Notes: a model not told the origin generated them from the sequence alone. A DNA stretch of 64,000 nt from Aromatoleum petrolei (GCF_017894385.1 NZ_CP059560.1:682001-746000); one strand, 5' to 3'; numbered from the stretch's first letter, positions 7,847 through 17,927 are shown. Program-made: numbers and translations.

Positions 7847-9121
7847 TCAGTCCCAGATCACATGCACGTGGGACGCGCCGCGCAGCTGGGCACCTTCGAT
7901 GACCGGTGCGGGCTTGTCCGGGTCCAGCCGCAGGTTCGGAAAGAGATCGAGGATCGCGTTGATCGCGCAATTGAGCTCCACCTTGGCAACGAACTGTCCG
8001 ATGCACATGTGCGGGCCGAACCCGAAACCGAAGGAGGGCTTGAGCTTGCGGTCGATGTCGAACTGGTCCGGGTTCTCGAACACCTCCTCGTCCCGGTTCG
8101 CCGATACCACCATGCACTGCACGAACGACCCCTTGGGGATCGTCACGCCGTGCAGTTCCACCTCCTTGGCCGTCTCGCGCACCTTGAAGGTCGCCACCGG
8201 CTCATAGCGGACGGCTTCGTCGATCAGCTTGGGCACCAGCGAGCGGTCGGCCCTGACGCGATCGACCAGCCCCGGCGTCGTCAGCAACAGGGTCATGACG
8301 GAACTGAACGTGCGCGTGGTCGTCTCGCCCGCCGCCGGCAACAGCGAGCGCACAAAGGTGATGACCTGGTGGTCGTCGAGCCTCTCGCCCTCATATTCGG
8401 CACGCAGCAGGCGCCCAATGATGTCGTCGCCGTGGGAGCCCTCGGCGCGGCGCTTGACCACCACCTCCTGAATGGCGTCATAGAGCAGTTTGACCGCAAC
8501 CCCGGCATTGCGGCGCGCCTCATCGATCTTCTCGGGGTCGACCTGGTTGCCTCCGACCATCGCCAGGGTCCATGCCGCGTACTTCTTGTACTTCTCGGTG
8601 TCGTCCGTCGGGAAACCCATCAGCGCGTACATTTCACGGATCGGGAAGTACAAGCCGAAGTCCATCAGATCCGCCTTCCTCTGCGACACCATCGGCTCGA
8701 GGAAGTCCTTGCGGATCACGTGGTCGATCTGGCCCCGCCACTTGTTGACCGTATCCGGCATGAAGGCCGGTTGCAGCAAGGCCCGCACGCGCCGGTGTTG
8801 CTCGCCGTCCATCGCGAGAATGATCAGGCCATCGAAGAATGCCCCCAGTCCCTCGGCAATGAATCCGTTGGTGTAAGTGTCGGCATCACGCAGCACGTTC
8901 ATCACGTCCTTGTAGCCGAACAGCGCGAACGTGGGCCGAGTGCCCTGTTTGAGGCCGGCGTTCGTCGGCACGCCGAACTGCTTGATGAAGTCCCCGACGT
9001 AGATCGGGGACTTGCCGCGCATCTCCCGGCACGCGGCGTGAATGTCGCCTTTGCCCTTGTAGGTTTCCGATACGGCCGTGTATGCGGTTTCGAGGTCGAG
9101 GTTGAGGATATCGGTGCTCAC
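7847..9121 (-). CDS. Cytochrome P450 monooxygenase
   Basis: A 424-residue soluble bacterial P450. The I-helix oxygen-activation motif is LLPAAGETTTR, the ExxR motif is within IDEAVRYEP, and the haem-cysteine loop is FGFGPHMCIGQF near residue 372. I start it at GTG 9121, preceded by AGGAGACAACC; the longer frame begins in the promoter. It has no membrane anchor, and no ferredoxin or reductase gene lies in the window, so electrons must come from elsewhere in the genome. Class I enzymes of this type hydroxylate terpenes, steroids or fatty acids; the neighbouring catabolic genes fit that. It is probably controlled by the divergent TetR gene. Confidence 0.93.
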   Translation of the reverse strand: MSTDILNLDLETAYTAVSETYKGKGDIHAACREMRGKSPIYVGDFIKQFGVPTNAGLKQGTRPTFALFGYKDVMNVLRDADTYTNGFIAEGLGAFFDGLIILAMDGEQHRRVRALLQPAFMPDTVNKWRGQIDHVIRKDFLEPMVSQRKADLMDFGLYFPIREMYALMGFPTDDTEKYKKYAAWTLAMVGGNQVDPEKIDEARRNAGVAVKLLYDAIQEVVVKRRAEGSHGDDIIGRLLRAEYEGERLDDHQVITFVRSLLPAAGETTTRTFSSVMTLLLTTPGLVDRVRADRSLVPKLIDEAVRYEPVATFKVRETAKEVELHGVTIPKGSFVQCMVVSANRDEEVFENPDQFDIDRKLKPSFGFGFGPHMCIGQFVAKVELNCAINAILDLFPNLRLDPDKPAPVIEGAQLRGASHVHVIWD

Positions 9122-9253
9122 GGTTGTCTCCTGTGTGGCGCCCGTTGCTGCGGTTATCGAGAAACAACCGCCAGACACATGCGCATTTTTTGCAAAAGCG
9201 TCCACATCCTAACCATCAAATCGAAGCGGTGGCCGATTCGGCAGCGACTGTCG

Positions 9254-9269
9254 TTTGACCTCGAGTCAA
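9254..9269. promoter_or_regulatory. Candidate TetR operator TTTGAC-N5-GTCAA
   Basis: The inverted repeat TTGAC/GTCAA with a 5-base spacer lies in the divergent region between the P450 gene and the TetR gene, 47 bases before the TetR start. The same element occurs at 11756-11772 before the FAD oxidoreductase gene. Shared bases are TTTGAC, three variable bases, then GAGTCAA. Confidence 0.55.
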
Positions 9270-9315
9270 CTGCGCTAAGCTTCGCGGACAACAAGCGGAA
9301 ACGAAATCTTCCAAC

Positions 9316-10035
9316 ATGCCCAGCTCTTCCCGAAACCCGAGCAAGTCGACCGAACGCGCGGCACCCGATAAGAGGGAGACCTTGCGCCGCATCAGCGCTG
9401 CGGCGCGACGGGAATTCGCCGCCAAGGGACTGGCGGACGCCCGCATCGACGATATCGCCCATGCCGCCGGCGTCACAAAACAGCTCGTTTATCACTACTT
9501 CCGGAGCAAGGAGGAACTCTTCGCCTGCGTGCTGGAAGACTCGTCCGCGACGACCATGGGCGAACTCGTCGCGGTAGAACTGGATCACCTGGCGCCGCGT
9601 GACGCGCTGCGGGCACTCCTCAACCACATGATCCGGCCCTATTGCGACCCCATGCTGAGCGCGCTCGCACAGGAAGGGATCCGCTACCACGAGAGCCATG
9701 CCACGCCGCGCAACAGCTTTGTCGACCTAGCTCCCGAGCTCAAGCGCAAGATGCGCAGCGTGCTCGCGCGCGGGGCCCAAAGTGGCGATTTTCGTGCGAA
9801 CGTCGACCCGGACCTGTTCCTCGCCGCAGCCGCGCAGGTGACCACCAGCGCCTTCGTCAGCCGCTACACCGTCGTCACCCTGTGCGGCCTGGACGTGGCG
9901 AACGCCGACGACGCGGACACATGGCGACGCTTCGCGGTCGCCTTCGTGCTGGCTGCCGTCGAGCGCGAGCGCAGCGACCAACATCCGCTCATGCGGCCCG
10001 ACGCCCCGCCGAAGACGCCGCCCGAAGCGGCCTGA
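9316..10035 (+). CDS. TetR/AcrR-family transcriptional regulator
   Basis: A 239-residue regulator. The N-terminal helix-turn-helix (about residues 20-66) contains IDDIAHAAGVTKQLVYHYF followed by RSKEELF, the classic TetR arrangement, and the C-terminal two thirds form a helical ligand-binding domain. It is divergent from the P450 operon across a 194-base region holding a TTTGAC-N5-GTCAA repeat, so autoregulation and P450 control are likely. The same repeat before the phytoene-desaturase-like gene suggests a second target. The start ATG 9316 has only a weak upstream purine stretch. Confidence 0.88.
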   Translation: MPSSSRNPSKSTERAAPDKRETLRRISAAARREFAAKGLADARIDDIAHAAGVTKQLVYHYFRSKEELFACVLEDSSATTMGELVAVELDHLAPRDALRALLNHMIRPYCDPMLSALAQEGIRYHESHATPRNSFVDLAPELKRKMRSVLARGAQSGDFRANVDPDLFLAAAAQVTTSAFVSRYTVVTLCGLDVANADDADTWRRFAVAFVLAAVERERSDQHPLMRPDAPPKTPPEAA

Positions 10036-10068
10036 CAGCTACGGCCACCTTGCGCGACGCGCGCCACA

Positions 10069-11649
10069 TCAGCGTGCGAGGAAACGCTTCACCCGACTGG
10101 CGGCGATCCGTCCCGGCAAGCCGTTGACCCCACCACCCGGGTGGATGCCCGCGCCTCCGAGGAAGAGTCCTGCAACCGGCAGGCTGTCCCCACCCAATCC
10201 CGCCGCCGGCCTCATCATCGCGGAACGCGTGGTGCTCGTATCCACATGCACCACGCAGCCGCGATGCACATTGAGCCGTTTCTCCAGGTCCGGCGCGGCC
10301 TCGACCCGACGACCGATCTCGAATTCCTTGAGACCCAGCATGTATTCGGCGGCCTGGTCGATGACCGTCTGCCCTACCCGGTCCCTGATGGCATCCCATC
10401 CTTCGCGCGGCTCGACCGGCGTCGCAACGGGATAGAGGTAGGCCACGTCCTGCCCCTCTGGCGCCTGCCCAGGATCGACAGCGGTCGGCACCGTGATCCA
10501 CATGTAGGGCAGCTTCGACACCTCGCCGCTCGCGGCGCAGCGGAAGTTGTCGAGCACGGCATCGGAGGTGCCGATCAGGAGCACGCTCTTGCGCAGACTC
10601 AGCCCGTCGGCCCGCAGGGCTTCAATGCGGCGGTAATTCACCTGGCTACTGAGCGCGACATCGACCTTCAGTGGCGATGCCCCGTGGCCGTTGGCCGGCG
10701 CAAGTGCTACGCGAGTTAGCGTGCGCCGATCGAGCGCCCCGGGCGTAACCATTTCCAGCGCCATCTTCGGGTGGATCGACGCCACCACGGCTTTCGCCGA
10801 CAGTACACGTCCGTCCTTGAGTCGCACCCCCTTCGCCCGACCATCGCCGGCAATGATCTCCGCCACCGGCGCAGAAACCAGGATCTCCCCACCCAGCTCG
10901 CGCAACCGGGCTGCCAGCGCATCCGACAACGCCTGGGTCCCCCCCACGGCGCGACCCAGCCCGAAGCGATGGATGAAGCCCAACAGCGCGAAGTAGATCC
11001 CCGTCGCGTCGTTCGCGATGGGTCCGGCCGCGCCAAGCAGGCAGCACAGCGCCGACTGTACGACCGGATGCTCGAAGCGCTCCATGATCGACGTGTACGC
11101 CGGACTGCCGATGAGCGCCATGATTTCCGGTTTCAGATGGCGGTTCCTGAGGACCGCCTTCAGGGCCTGCCATTTCGCGCCCAGGTTGCGCTGCGCGGGG
11201 TCGACACGCATCATCGGAATGGCCATGTCGATGAAGGCATCCACGAGCTTCATCAGTGCCAGGAACTCCTCCGCGTCTCGGGACGAGAAGCGCCGGATCT
11301 CGGCCGCAGTCTTTTCCGGCTCGCGCCAGAACACCAGCGAATTGCCATCCGGATGGACGTACACATATCCGGGAGACATTTCGACCTGACGAAACCCATG
11401 ACGCTCGAGCTGCAGCTCCTGCGGCATCATGGGATGAACCCGGAGCGACATAAGATCAAGCGCGCAGGGGTTGATCAGATGCCGGGGCGCCTCCGGAATC
11501 AGGTAACCACTGGAGGCCATGCCGCCGATCTTCTCGCGGGCCTCGATGACGACGACACGTTTGCCTGCCTCGGCCAGATAACAGGCGGCCGCCAAGCCAT
11601 TGTGCCCGCCACCGACGATCGCCACGTCATAACTGTTTGCGCCACTCAT
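10069..11649 (-). CDS. Phytoene-desaturase-like NAD(P)/FAD oxidoreductase
   Basis: A 526-residue flavoprotein. The N-terminal dinucleotide fold VAIVGGGHNGLAAACYLAEAG is followed by VVVIEAREKIGGMASS, and a C-terminal FAD motif (LFLGGAGIHPGGGVNGLPG) is typical of the CrtI/phytoene-desaturase and RetSat family. The strong site GGAGGGAG precedes ATG 11649, which fixes the start over a longer frame. No carotenoid genes lie nearby, so a dehydrogenase or isomerase of another hydrophobic compound is more likely. The candidate operator at 11756-11772 lies upstream, linking it to the TetR/P450 unit. Confidence 0.83.
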   Translation of the reverse strand: MSGANSYDVAIVGGGHNGLAAACYLAEAGKRVVVIEAREKIGGMASSGYLIPEAPRHLINPCALDLMSLRVHPMMPQELQLERHGFRQVEMSPGYVYVHPDGNSLVFWREPEKTAAEIRRFSSRDAEEFLALMKLVDAFIDMAIPMMRVDPAQRNLGAKWQALKAVLRNRHLKPEIMALIGSPAYTSIMERFEHPVVQSALCCLLGAAGPIANDATGIYFALLGFIHRFGLGRAVGGTQALSDALAARLRELGGEILVSAPVAEIIAGDGRAKGVRLKDGRVLSAKAVVASIHPKMALEMVTPGALDRRTLTRVALAPANGHGASPLKVDVALSSQVNYRRIEALRADGLSLRKSVLLIGTSDAVLDNFRCAASGEVSKLPYMWITVPTAVDPGQAPEGQDVAYLYPVATPVEPREGWDAIRDRVGQTVIDQAAEYMLGLKEFEIGRRVEAAPDLEKRLNVHRGCVVHVDTSTTRSAMMRPAAGLGGDSLPVAGLFLGGAGIHPGGGVNGLPGRIAASRVKRFLAR

Positions 11650-11755
11650 TCTGTCTCCCTCCGGGGTGTGCCGGATGCGCTTGTTGGTGAAATGCGTCCG
11701 ATTCGACGAACCAACCGATTGAAGCACAGCGCCCCGGCCGGACACGGCGGAGCGG

Positions 11756-11772
11756 TTTGACGCGGAGTCAAA
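11756..11772. promoter_or_regulatory. Candidate TetR operator, second copy
   Basis: TTTGAC (11756-11761), a 5-base spacer and GTCAAA (11767-11772) form an inverted repeat 107 bases upstream of the FAD oxidoreductase start. It matches the repeat at 9254-9269 at every arm position. The surrounding 11650-11838 gap holds no gene. Confidence 0.55.
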
Positions 11773-11838
11773 GCGCAGTGGAAGACGGACGGATGCCGCA
11801 CCCTCGCTCGTCCGCAGCGGCGGGCGGACGCGGCGTGT

Positions 11839-12528
11839 TCAGCGGCGGGAAACGCGGCCCTGCATCAGCATGGCGAACATCCGCTCGAGGCGGCGCGGCA
11901 GGCTTCGGCGCTCAGGGCCGGCGGGGACGAGAATCTCACTGAGGATGTATCGGACCAGCAGTTCGCAGGTGAGCTCGCGGTCGATTTTGATTCCCGCACG
12001 CGACTCCCACGCATCGAAGACCGGCCCAAGCACGTCCTGGAACCGGATCACCGAGTCGGGGAAGATGCGCTGCAGCCAGCGCATTGCGTACTCCGGCGCG
12101 ACCACGAGCAGCCGTCGTGCATTGCCGCGCTCGAGGTAATCATCGACGAATCGCAATACGGCGTCGAAACGTTCGTCCGGATCGGTATACGGAGCAGTCG
12201 CCTCGATCAGCGCGGCATGGAAACGATCGCGCCGATGACGTGAAAACGCGTCCAGGAGATCGTCCTGCGACGAAAAATACCTGTAGAACGTCCCACGCGA
12301 GATGCCTGCGGTCTCACAAACGTCGAGGATATTTACCCGGTCTGCTCCGGACTCGAGAACCACCGCTTCGGTAGCGTCGAAAATGCCCAGGATCGTGCTT
12401 TCGGACCGCCTGTTCCGGCGAACTGCCTTCACGGCCTTGACCGGCGCGGGCTCGGCGCCCTCCTTCGCAGAGGCGGTCGCGCGAGGCTTCTTCACCTTTG
12501 CCTTTCCCGCCTCGACTGCTTCCGCCAT
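11839..12528 (-). CDS. TetR/AcrR-family transcriptional regulator
   Basis: A 229-residue regulator with a basic, Ala/Lys-rich N-terminal tail of about 45 residues before the helix-turn-helix (VNILDVCETAGISRGTFYRYFSSQDDLLDAF). I start it at ATG 12528 because GGGAG lies 6-10 bases upstream; an in-frame ATG seven codons earlier lacks this. It is divergent from the acyl-CoA ligase operon, whose sigma-70-like promoter is in the shared gap, so the ligase operon is its most likely target. It is distinct in sequence from the TetR at 9.3 kb. Confidence 0.87.
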   Translation of the reverse strand: MAEAVEAGKAKVKKPRATASAKEGAEPAPVKAVKAVRRNRRSESTILGIFDATEAVVLESGADRVNILDVCETAGISRGTFYRYFSSQDDLLDAFSRHRRDRFHAALIEATAPYTDPDERFDAVLRFVDDYLERGNARRLLVVAPEYAMRWLQRIFPDSVIRFQDVLGPVFDAWESRAGIKIDRELTCELLVRYILSEILVPAGPERRSLPRRLERMFAMLMQGRVSRR

Positions 12529-12625
12529 CTCCGCTCCCCGAGAATTCACCGACGGTGATTGTAGCGTGCCCCAACCGCATGAACATCCGAGCCCCCATCA
12601 AAATGATCACTCCGCCTCCTTATAT

Positions 12626-12654
12626 TTGACAGTTTTTCTGTTTGTGTTTATGTT
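12626..12654 (+). promoter_or_regulatory. Sigma-70-type promoter of the ligase operon
   Basis: TTGACA at 12626-12631 is a perfect -35 box; TATGTT at 12649-12654 follows after a 17-base spacer. Transcription would start about 55 bases before the ligase ATG. No conserved operator repeat is obvious in the rest of the 12529-12716 gap. Confidence 0.65.
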
Positions 12655-12716
12655 TTACCATCACAAGGAAAGCTGCACATCACCCCAACACGGCGAATCG
12701 GGACAGGAGACATTAC

Positions 12717-14348
12717 ATGGCAGGCATGGGCAATCAGGAAAGCTGGTCGGTCGGCCCACAGGATACGGTCATCGCGGCACTCGACCGGGCAGTTGCAAAG
12801 CACCCCGAGCGGGTGCTGCTCGACTTCGGCGGCGAGTTTTACACTTACGGCCAGGTCGACCAGCTTTCGACGCGCCTCGCCCACTCGCTCGCAGCATTGG
12901 GCGTCCAGGCCGGGCAGACGGTCCTGAGCATGCTCGACAACAACATCGATGCAGTCGTGGCCTGGCTCGCCATCAACAAACTGTGTGCCGTGAGTGTTCC
13001 TGTCAACACTGCGCTGCGGGGCGAGTTCCTCCGCCATCAGATCGCGGACTCGCAGGCTGCAATCGTGATCTGCGAGGCGGATTACGTCGAACGCATCGCG
13101 CAGGTGGCGGACGGATTGCCGGAAATGCAGCTGATCCTTCACCGCGCCCACCTCACCAAGGTCCCGGAGTGCCGCGCCCGCATCGCGCCGCTGGACGAAC
13201 ACCGGGGCCGGCGCGACGACGCGATCGAGACGAAGCCGAATCCCTGGGACCTCGCCTGCATCGTCTATACGTCGGGCACCACCGGGCCGTCCAAGGGCTG
13301 CATGCTGAGCTACAACTACATGTGCAATCTCGCCCGCCTCCAGCTGCGCGCGGGACCGGCAACCGAGAATGACATCACCATCACCCCGCTGCCGCTCTTC
13401 CACATGAACGCGCTGTGTGTCGGCATCCTCTCGAACATCATGGTCGGCGCCCGGGTCGCGATCGTGCAGCGCTTCTCGGTATCCAATTTCTGGCCCGAAG
13501 TCGAGCGCAGCGGCGCCACCATCGCGTCGATCCTCGGCAGCATGGGCGGACTGCTCGCTCAGGCGCCGGACAACGAGTCGATGAAACGTTGCGTCGGACA
13601 GATCCACACCGTGCGCGGCAATCCCTTCACCGAGGAATCGAAGAGGATCTGGCGCGAACGCTTCGGCGCCAAGCAGGTGGGCGGCAATGGCTACGGCCTC
13701 ACCGAAGCGAGCGTCATTACCTCGCTACCCGGCGGCGAGTACGCAGCGCCGGGCTCCTCCGGGAAGCGCATCCCCGACTTCGACGTGCGCATCGTCGACG
13801 ACCTCGATCGTGAGCTTCCGGCCAACACGCCAGGCGAGATCGTCGTTCGCCCCCTGCGCCCCGACATCATGTTCATGGGCTACTGGGGACGCCCCGCCGA
13901 CACCATGAAGCTGTTGCGCAACATGTGGTTCCACACCGGCGACATCGGAAAATTCGACGAAGAAGGTTTCTTCTATTTCGTGGACCGCAAGAAGGACTAC
14001 CTGCGCCGGCGCGGCGAAAACATCTCGAGCTTCGAGATGGAAGCCGCCTTCGCAGCGCATCCAGCCATCGAAGAAGTTGCGGTCCACGCCGTGCCTTCCG
14101 ACAAGGGCGAGGATGACGTCAAGGTCACCGCGATTCTCAAGCCCGGCAGCGCCCTCATGCCCGAAGAATTGTTCAAGTGGGCAATCGACTCCGTTCCCTA
14201 TTACGCCCTCCCCCGCTATATCGAATTCCGCAGCTCGATGCCCAAGAACCCGCAGGGCCGGGTGCTGAAGTACCAGCTCCGCGAAGAGGGCAAGACGCCA
14301 ACGACCTGGGATCTGGAAGAGACCGACATCACGGTCAGCAAACGCTGA
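12717..14348 (+). CDS. AMP-forming acyl-CoA synthetase/ligase
   Basis: A 543-residue adenylate-forming enzyme. The phosphate-binding loop is VYTSGTTGPSKGCM (about residues 182-195), the adenine motif is GYGLTEAS, and the hinge/C-terminal motif is DRKKDYLRRRGENIS. Overall it resembles the CaiC-like group of ligases. AGGAGA precedes ATG 12717; the longer frame overlaps the promoter and is rejected. It activates a carboxylic acid as an acyl adenylate and then as a CoA thioester in the cytosol. As the only ligase in the window, it is a good candidate for activating the free acid formed from the island's substrate. Confidence 0.9.
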   Translation: MAGMGNQESWSVGPQDTVIAALDRAVAKHPERVLLDFGGEFYTYGQVDQLSTRLAHSLAALGVQAGQTVLSMLDNNIDAVVAWLAINKLCAVSVPVNTALRGEFLRHQIADSQAAIVICEADYVERIAQVADGLPEMQLILHRAHLTKVPECRARIAPLDEHRGRRDDAIETKPNPWDLACIVYTSGTTGPSKGCMLSYNYMCNLARLQLRAGPATENDITITPLPLFHMNALCVGILSNIMVGARVAIVQRFSVSNFWPEVERSGATIASILGSMGGLLAQAPDNESMKRCVGQIHTVRGNPFTEESKRIWRERFGAKQVGGNGYGLTEASVITSLPGGEYAAPGSSGKRIPDFDVRIVDDLDRELPANTPGEIVVRPLRPDIMFMGYWGRPADTMKLLRNMWFHTGDIGKFDEEGFFYFVDRKKDYLRRRGENISSFEMEAAFAAHPAIEEVAVHAVPSDKGEDDVKVTAILKPGSALMPEELFKWAIDSVPYYALPRYIEFRSSMPKNPQGRVLKYQLREEGKTPTTWDLEETDITVSKR

Positions 14349-14383
14349 TCCCCATAAGGCAGAAAAACGGAGAGGAAGACACC

Positions 14384-14776
14384 ATGAGCATCTTTACCCA
14401 CGTCACGCTCGGGACGCGCGACATCGCGCGCGCGAAGACCTTCTACGACCAGGTTCTCGACCCGCTGCAGTTCAAGTGCCTGCTTGAGGTCGAAGGCAAG
14501 GCCTGCGGCTGGGGTATCGAGGCACCGCAGTTCATGATCCTCTACCCGCGTAACGGAGAACCTGCCACTACGGGTAACGGCATGACCATCGGCCTCGCAG
14601 CCCCGAACCGTGCTGCCGTGCGCGAGTTCCATCGGCGCGCGCTTGAACTCGGGGGTACCTGCGAAGGCGCCCCCGGCCCCCGACCTTTCGCGCCGCATGC
14701 CTACGCCGCATACATACGCGACCTCGACGGAAACAAACTCGTGGCCTCCTGCCGCAAATCTGAAGAAGAGGGATAG
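14384..14776 (+). CDS. VOC (glyoxalase/bleomycin-resistance) family protein
   Basis: A 130-residue single-domain vicinal-oxygen-chelate protein: HVTLGTRDIARAKTFYDQVL at the N-terminus and AYIRDLDGNKLVASCR at the C-terminus, the two conserved halves of the fold. GAGAGGAAG lies upstream of ATG 14384. It follows the ligase by 35 bases, presumably on the same transcript. VOC proteins may be isomerases, epimerases (for example methylmalonyl-CoA epimerase), dioxygenases or glutathione enzymes. The metal ligands cannot be assigned with certainty here, so no reaction is claimed. Confidence 0.8.
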   Translation: MSIFTHVTLGTRDIARAKTFYDQVLDPLQFKCLLEVEGKACGWGIEAPQFMILYPRNGEPATTGNGMTIGLAAPNRAAVREFHRRALELGGTCEGAPGPRPFAPHAYAAYIRDLDGNKLVASCRKSEEEG

Positions 14777-14790
14777 GCTGTCTATACTGA

Positions 14791-16737
14791 ATGATGAGTA
14801 CGCCAGCCAATGCTCAAATCACACGACCCAACGCTTCGGCGACGATAGCCGACAACGAGAAGGAACTACTTCGCGTCAACCGCGCTCTTAAGACGCTCAG
14901 CGCGGGCAACAGGACGCTGTTGCGGGCCGGCGATGAAGGCGAACTGGTGAATGCGATGTGCCGCGTCATCGTTGAGCAAGGCGGCTACCGCATGAGCTAC
15001 GTCGGCTACGTCCAGCACGATGAGCGAAAGTCCGTCTCCCTCGCGGCGTTCGGTTTCGACGACCACTATGAGCAGGAGGAGGAGACGCTTCGAAACCTGT
15101 ATGCGAGCTGGGCCGACAACGAGTTCGGTCACAGCGTGACCGGTACTTCAATCCGCACGGGCAAACCGTGCATCGTGCGCCACCTGCTGACCGACCCCGA
15201 TCACGCGCCGTGGCGCGCGGAGGCGCTTCGCTTTCGCTACGAATCCGCCAGCGCCTTTCCGCTGCACGTCGACGGTGAGGTGATCGGCACGCTGGGGATT
15301 GCGGCCTCGGACCCGGACGCCTTCGACGAGGCGGAGGTGAAACTGCTCGCGGAGTTGGCCGACGATCTCGCTTACGGCATCAGCAACCTTCGCTCGCGGC
15401 TTCGCCGCCAGGAGGCTGAAGCCACCATTCACCGCATGGCCTACTGCGATGCGCTGACCGGTCTGCCCAATCGGGCGAGCTTATGCGAGCGGTTCGAGTC
15501 CGTTCTTGCCACCGCGGTCGCGCAGAACCAGCCGCTCGCGCTCATGATCGTGAGCCTCGACCATCTGCAGGAAGTCAATGACACCCTGGGCTACGCTCAA
15601 GGCGATCGGCTCATCCAGACATTCGCTCGCCGACTGATCGAGGCCGAGCTTGCCGAAACAGTCGCCCGCGTAGGCGAAGGCGAATTCGCGCTGCTGTTAC
15701 CGAATGCCGATTCGGCTCGCTCCTCCGCGACGGCACAGCAGCTTTCAAAGTTGTTGCACACCTCGATTGACGTCGAGGGGTTAGCGTTCGATGTACACAC
15801 TCACACCGGTCTGGCCCTGTTTCCCGGCCATGGGGCGGACGCGGAGGTATTACTACGACGCGCTCGCGTGGCGATGCGCGATGCGATGCAGGCCGGTCGG
15901 GACTACGCGGTCTTTGCACCGGCGCTCGATCAGGAAGCCTCGCGCAGGCTGGCGTTGATGGGGGAGCTGCGCCACGCGATCGAGAGGCACCAACTCGCAC
16001 TCCAGCTTCAGCCCAAGCTGCACCTGGCTTCGGCAGCGATCTGTGGCGCCGAGGCACTTGTTCGGTGGAAGCATCCACTGCTCGGCCAGGTCCCGACGTT
16101 CGAGTTCATCACGCTCGCGGAACAGGCGGGAATGATCACCCCCGTCACTCACTGGGTCCTCGAAGCGACGTTCCGCGAGCGCTACGCGTGGCACATGGCA
16201 GGAATCGAACTGCCGCTGTCGGTGAATCTCTCGGCGCACGATCTGCGCGACCCGACGCTGCTCGACAAGCTCAAGGGCTTGGTCGAGACCTGGGGAGCCA
16301 AGCCAGGCTGGATTCAGCTGGAGCTGACGGAGAGCGCGCTGATGGTGGACGCCTCGGCCGCGGTCGAGACCCTTCATTCCCTGAAGCGGCTGGGTTTTCA
16401 ACTTGCCATCGACGACTTCGGTGCCGGCTATTCGAGCCTGGGTTATCTGCACCGCCTGCCGGTCGATGCCACCAAGATCGATCAGTCGTTTGTCATCCCG
16501 CTGGTACAGAACGAGGATTGCGCGACCATCGTCAGCTCGGCCGCCCAGATGGCCCACAAGCTGGGCTTCGAAGTTGTGGCAGAGGGCGTGGAAAGCCAGG
16601 ATGCATTGCGACGCGTGACGGAACTGGGATGTGATATCGCGCAGGGCCATTTTGTGAGCCATCCCATGGCGGCCGACCAGTTCGGGGCGTGGCGGGCAGC
16701 TTCGCCCTGGTCGAGCCCGGCTTCACTCGCGCACTGA
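14791..16737 (+). CDS. GAF-GGDEF-EAL protein, probable c-di-GMP phosphodiesterase
   Basis: A 648-residue signalling protein. An N-terminal GAF domain (about 30-195) senses an unknown ligand. The middle GGDEF domain (about 205-370) has GEGEF in place of GGDEF, so cyclase activity is unlikely. The C-terminal EAL domain (about 385-635) keeps [28 protein letters not shown] and EGVES, the residues needed for c-di-GMP hydrolysis. No transmembrane segment is seen. It begins 14 bases after the VOC gene, so it may be co-transcribed with the ligase. That would tie c-di-GMP turnover, and hence attachment to an insoluble substrate, to catabolism. Confidence 0.9.
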   Translation: MMSTPANAQITRPNASATIADNEKELLRVNRALKTLSAGNRTLLRAGDEGELVNAMCRVIVEQGGYRMSYVGYVQHDERKSVSLAAFGFDDHYEQEEETLRNLYASWADNEFGHSVTGTSIRTGKPCIVRHLLTDPDHAPWRAEALRFRYESASAFPLHVDGEVIGTLGIAASDPDAFDEAEVKLLAELADDLAYGISNLRSRLRRQEAEATIHRMAYCDALTGLPNRASLCERFESVLATAVAQNQPLALMIVSLDHLQEVNDTLGYAQGDRLIQTFARRLIEAELAETVARVGEGEFALLLPNADSARSSATAQQLSKLLHTSIDVEGLAFDVHTHTGLALFPGHGADAEVLLRRARVAMRDAMQAGRDYAVFAPALDQEASRRLALMGELRHAIERHQLALQLQPKLHLASAAICGAEALVRWKHPLLGQVPTFEFITLAEQAGMITPVTHWVLEATFRERYAWHMAGIELPLSVNLSAHDLRDPTLLDKLKGLVETWGAKPGWIQLELTESALMVDASAAVETLHSLKRLGFQLAIDDFGAGYSSLGYLHRLPVDATKIDQSFVIPLVQNEDCATIVSSAAQMAHKLGFEVVAEGVESQDALRRVTELGCDIAQGHFVSHPMAADQFGAWRAASPWSSPASLAH

Positions 16738-16916
16738 GCCCGCGCGGGGCGTTTTCACCCATTGCGCGATACCCGGCCAAGACTCACATTGATCTCAACC
16801 ACTTCGATTGCACCGACCGTCAATCGCCGATCCTGGGTGCTTTTCCCGATACCGTCCGCACGTCCGGCGGTAACGCGACGTCCGGCCGGGCAGCGCGGAG
16901 CCAACAGAGAATTAGC

Positions 16917-17555
16917 ATGCAGAACAAGCTCAACGAAACGGACAAAACGTCCGGTAGCGAGATCCTCCTCGTCGCCGCGTGTCACTTGCCGACACCGTGG
17001 GCGACCTTCGAACTCCACGGTTTCGAAGAAGTCGCCAGCGGACGCGAGCACGTTGCCCTGACGCTCGGCGCGGTGGCAGACGGGGCGCCGGTGCTCACCC
17101 GCGTCCATTCCGAATGCCTGACTGGCGACGCGTTGTTCAGCCAGCGCTGCGACTGCGGCCCGCAGCTCGAAGCGGCGCTCGCCGCAATCGCCACCGAAGG
17201 CCGCGGCGTGCTGCTGTACCTGCGCCAGGAAGGCCGCGGGATCGGGCTGCTGAACAAGATCCGCGCGTACGCGCTGCAGGACCAGGGCGCCGATACCGTC
17301 GAGGCCAACGAACATCTCGGCTTCCCTGCGGATAGCCGCGACTACTCGGTCGCGGCGGCGATGCTGCGCAGCCTAGGCATCGCGACGCTGAAGCTGATGA
17401 CGAACAATCCCCGCAAGGTGCACGCGCTGGAGCGCTACGACATTGCGGTCGCCGAGCGCGTCCCCCACATCATCGAGCCGAACCCCCACAACGCCGGCTA
17501 CCTGCGCACGAAGGCGGAGCGGCTCGGCCATCTGTTCCCCTGGCCGGAGGCTTGA
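16917..17555 (+). CDS. ribA: GTP cyclohydrolase II (riboflavin synthesis)
   Basis: A 212-residue stand-alone RibA. The zinc ligands are in [15 protein letters not shown], and the catalytic/arginine motif follows as [13 protein letters not shown]; the C-terminal TNNPRKV segment is also typical. It opens the imidazole ring of GTP, the first step of riboflavin synthesis in the cytosol. It lacks the DHBP synthase domain of RibBA. No FMN riboswitch is recognisable in the 179 bases upstream. An island with so many flavoenzymes (ACADs, ETF, OYE, FAD oxidoreductases) may benefit from an extra ribA copy, but this is only inferred. Confidence 0.93.
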   Translation: MQNKLNETDKTSGSEILLVAACHLPTPWATFELHGFEEVASGREHVALTLGAVADGAPVLTRVHSECLTGDALFSQRCDCGPQLEAALAAIATEGRGVLLYLRQEGRGIGLLNKIRAYALQDQGADTVEANEHLGFPADSRDYSVAAAMLRSLGIATLKLMTNNPRKVHALERYDIAVAERVPHIIEPNPHNAGYLRTKAERLGHLFPWPEA

Positions 17556-17927
17556 CCGGGGCGCATGTGAGCTCTGGACATTACTGCCCAAAGGCCAAGA
17601 AATGCCCCTGCCCGCGTCCGGCGTGCAGGTGTCGCCTGCCCATATCGACTATGCGATGTGGGCAGCAATATCCCCTGACATTTTGTTGGTATAGCACCGC
17701 TTTGGCGGACATCAAGAAAGGAATTTCGCCGCGGGCTGTCCCCGGCCGCCATGACGTCTGCGAGGGACGGTGATGGGTGTCCGCCCTCCTCTACGACTCA
17801 GGGCCTATCCGGAGCGCGCTCCGCAGACCGGCCGTCGCGGGTCGTCGGAGGCCGAACCGGAGACGTAGTGCGTCCAAAGTCATAGCCATGGGTCGCCGAT
17901 TCCGTCAGGCTTGCCATTGGCGCATGA
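17556..17927. other. Intergenic stretch with one imperfect inverted repeat
   Basis: About 370 bases without a convincing gene. The only structure seen is the pair ATTACTGCCCA (17580-17590) and TGGGCAGCAAT (17659-17669), inverted with one mismatch and 68 bases between. It could be a remnant of a mobile-element end, but no transposase or target duplication is visible. Confidence 0.3.

Noticed and set aside
16738..16916. Possible FMN riboswitch before ribA
   Set aside because: The conserved RFN-element boxes are not visible in the 179 bases, so no riboswitch is claimed.
17580..17669. Inverted repeat as a possible insertion-sequence end
   Set aside because: One mismatch, no transposase, no target duplication; it could equally be a small hairpin.
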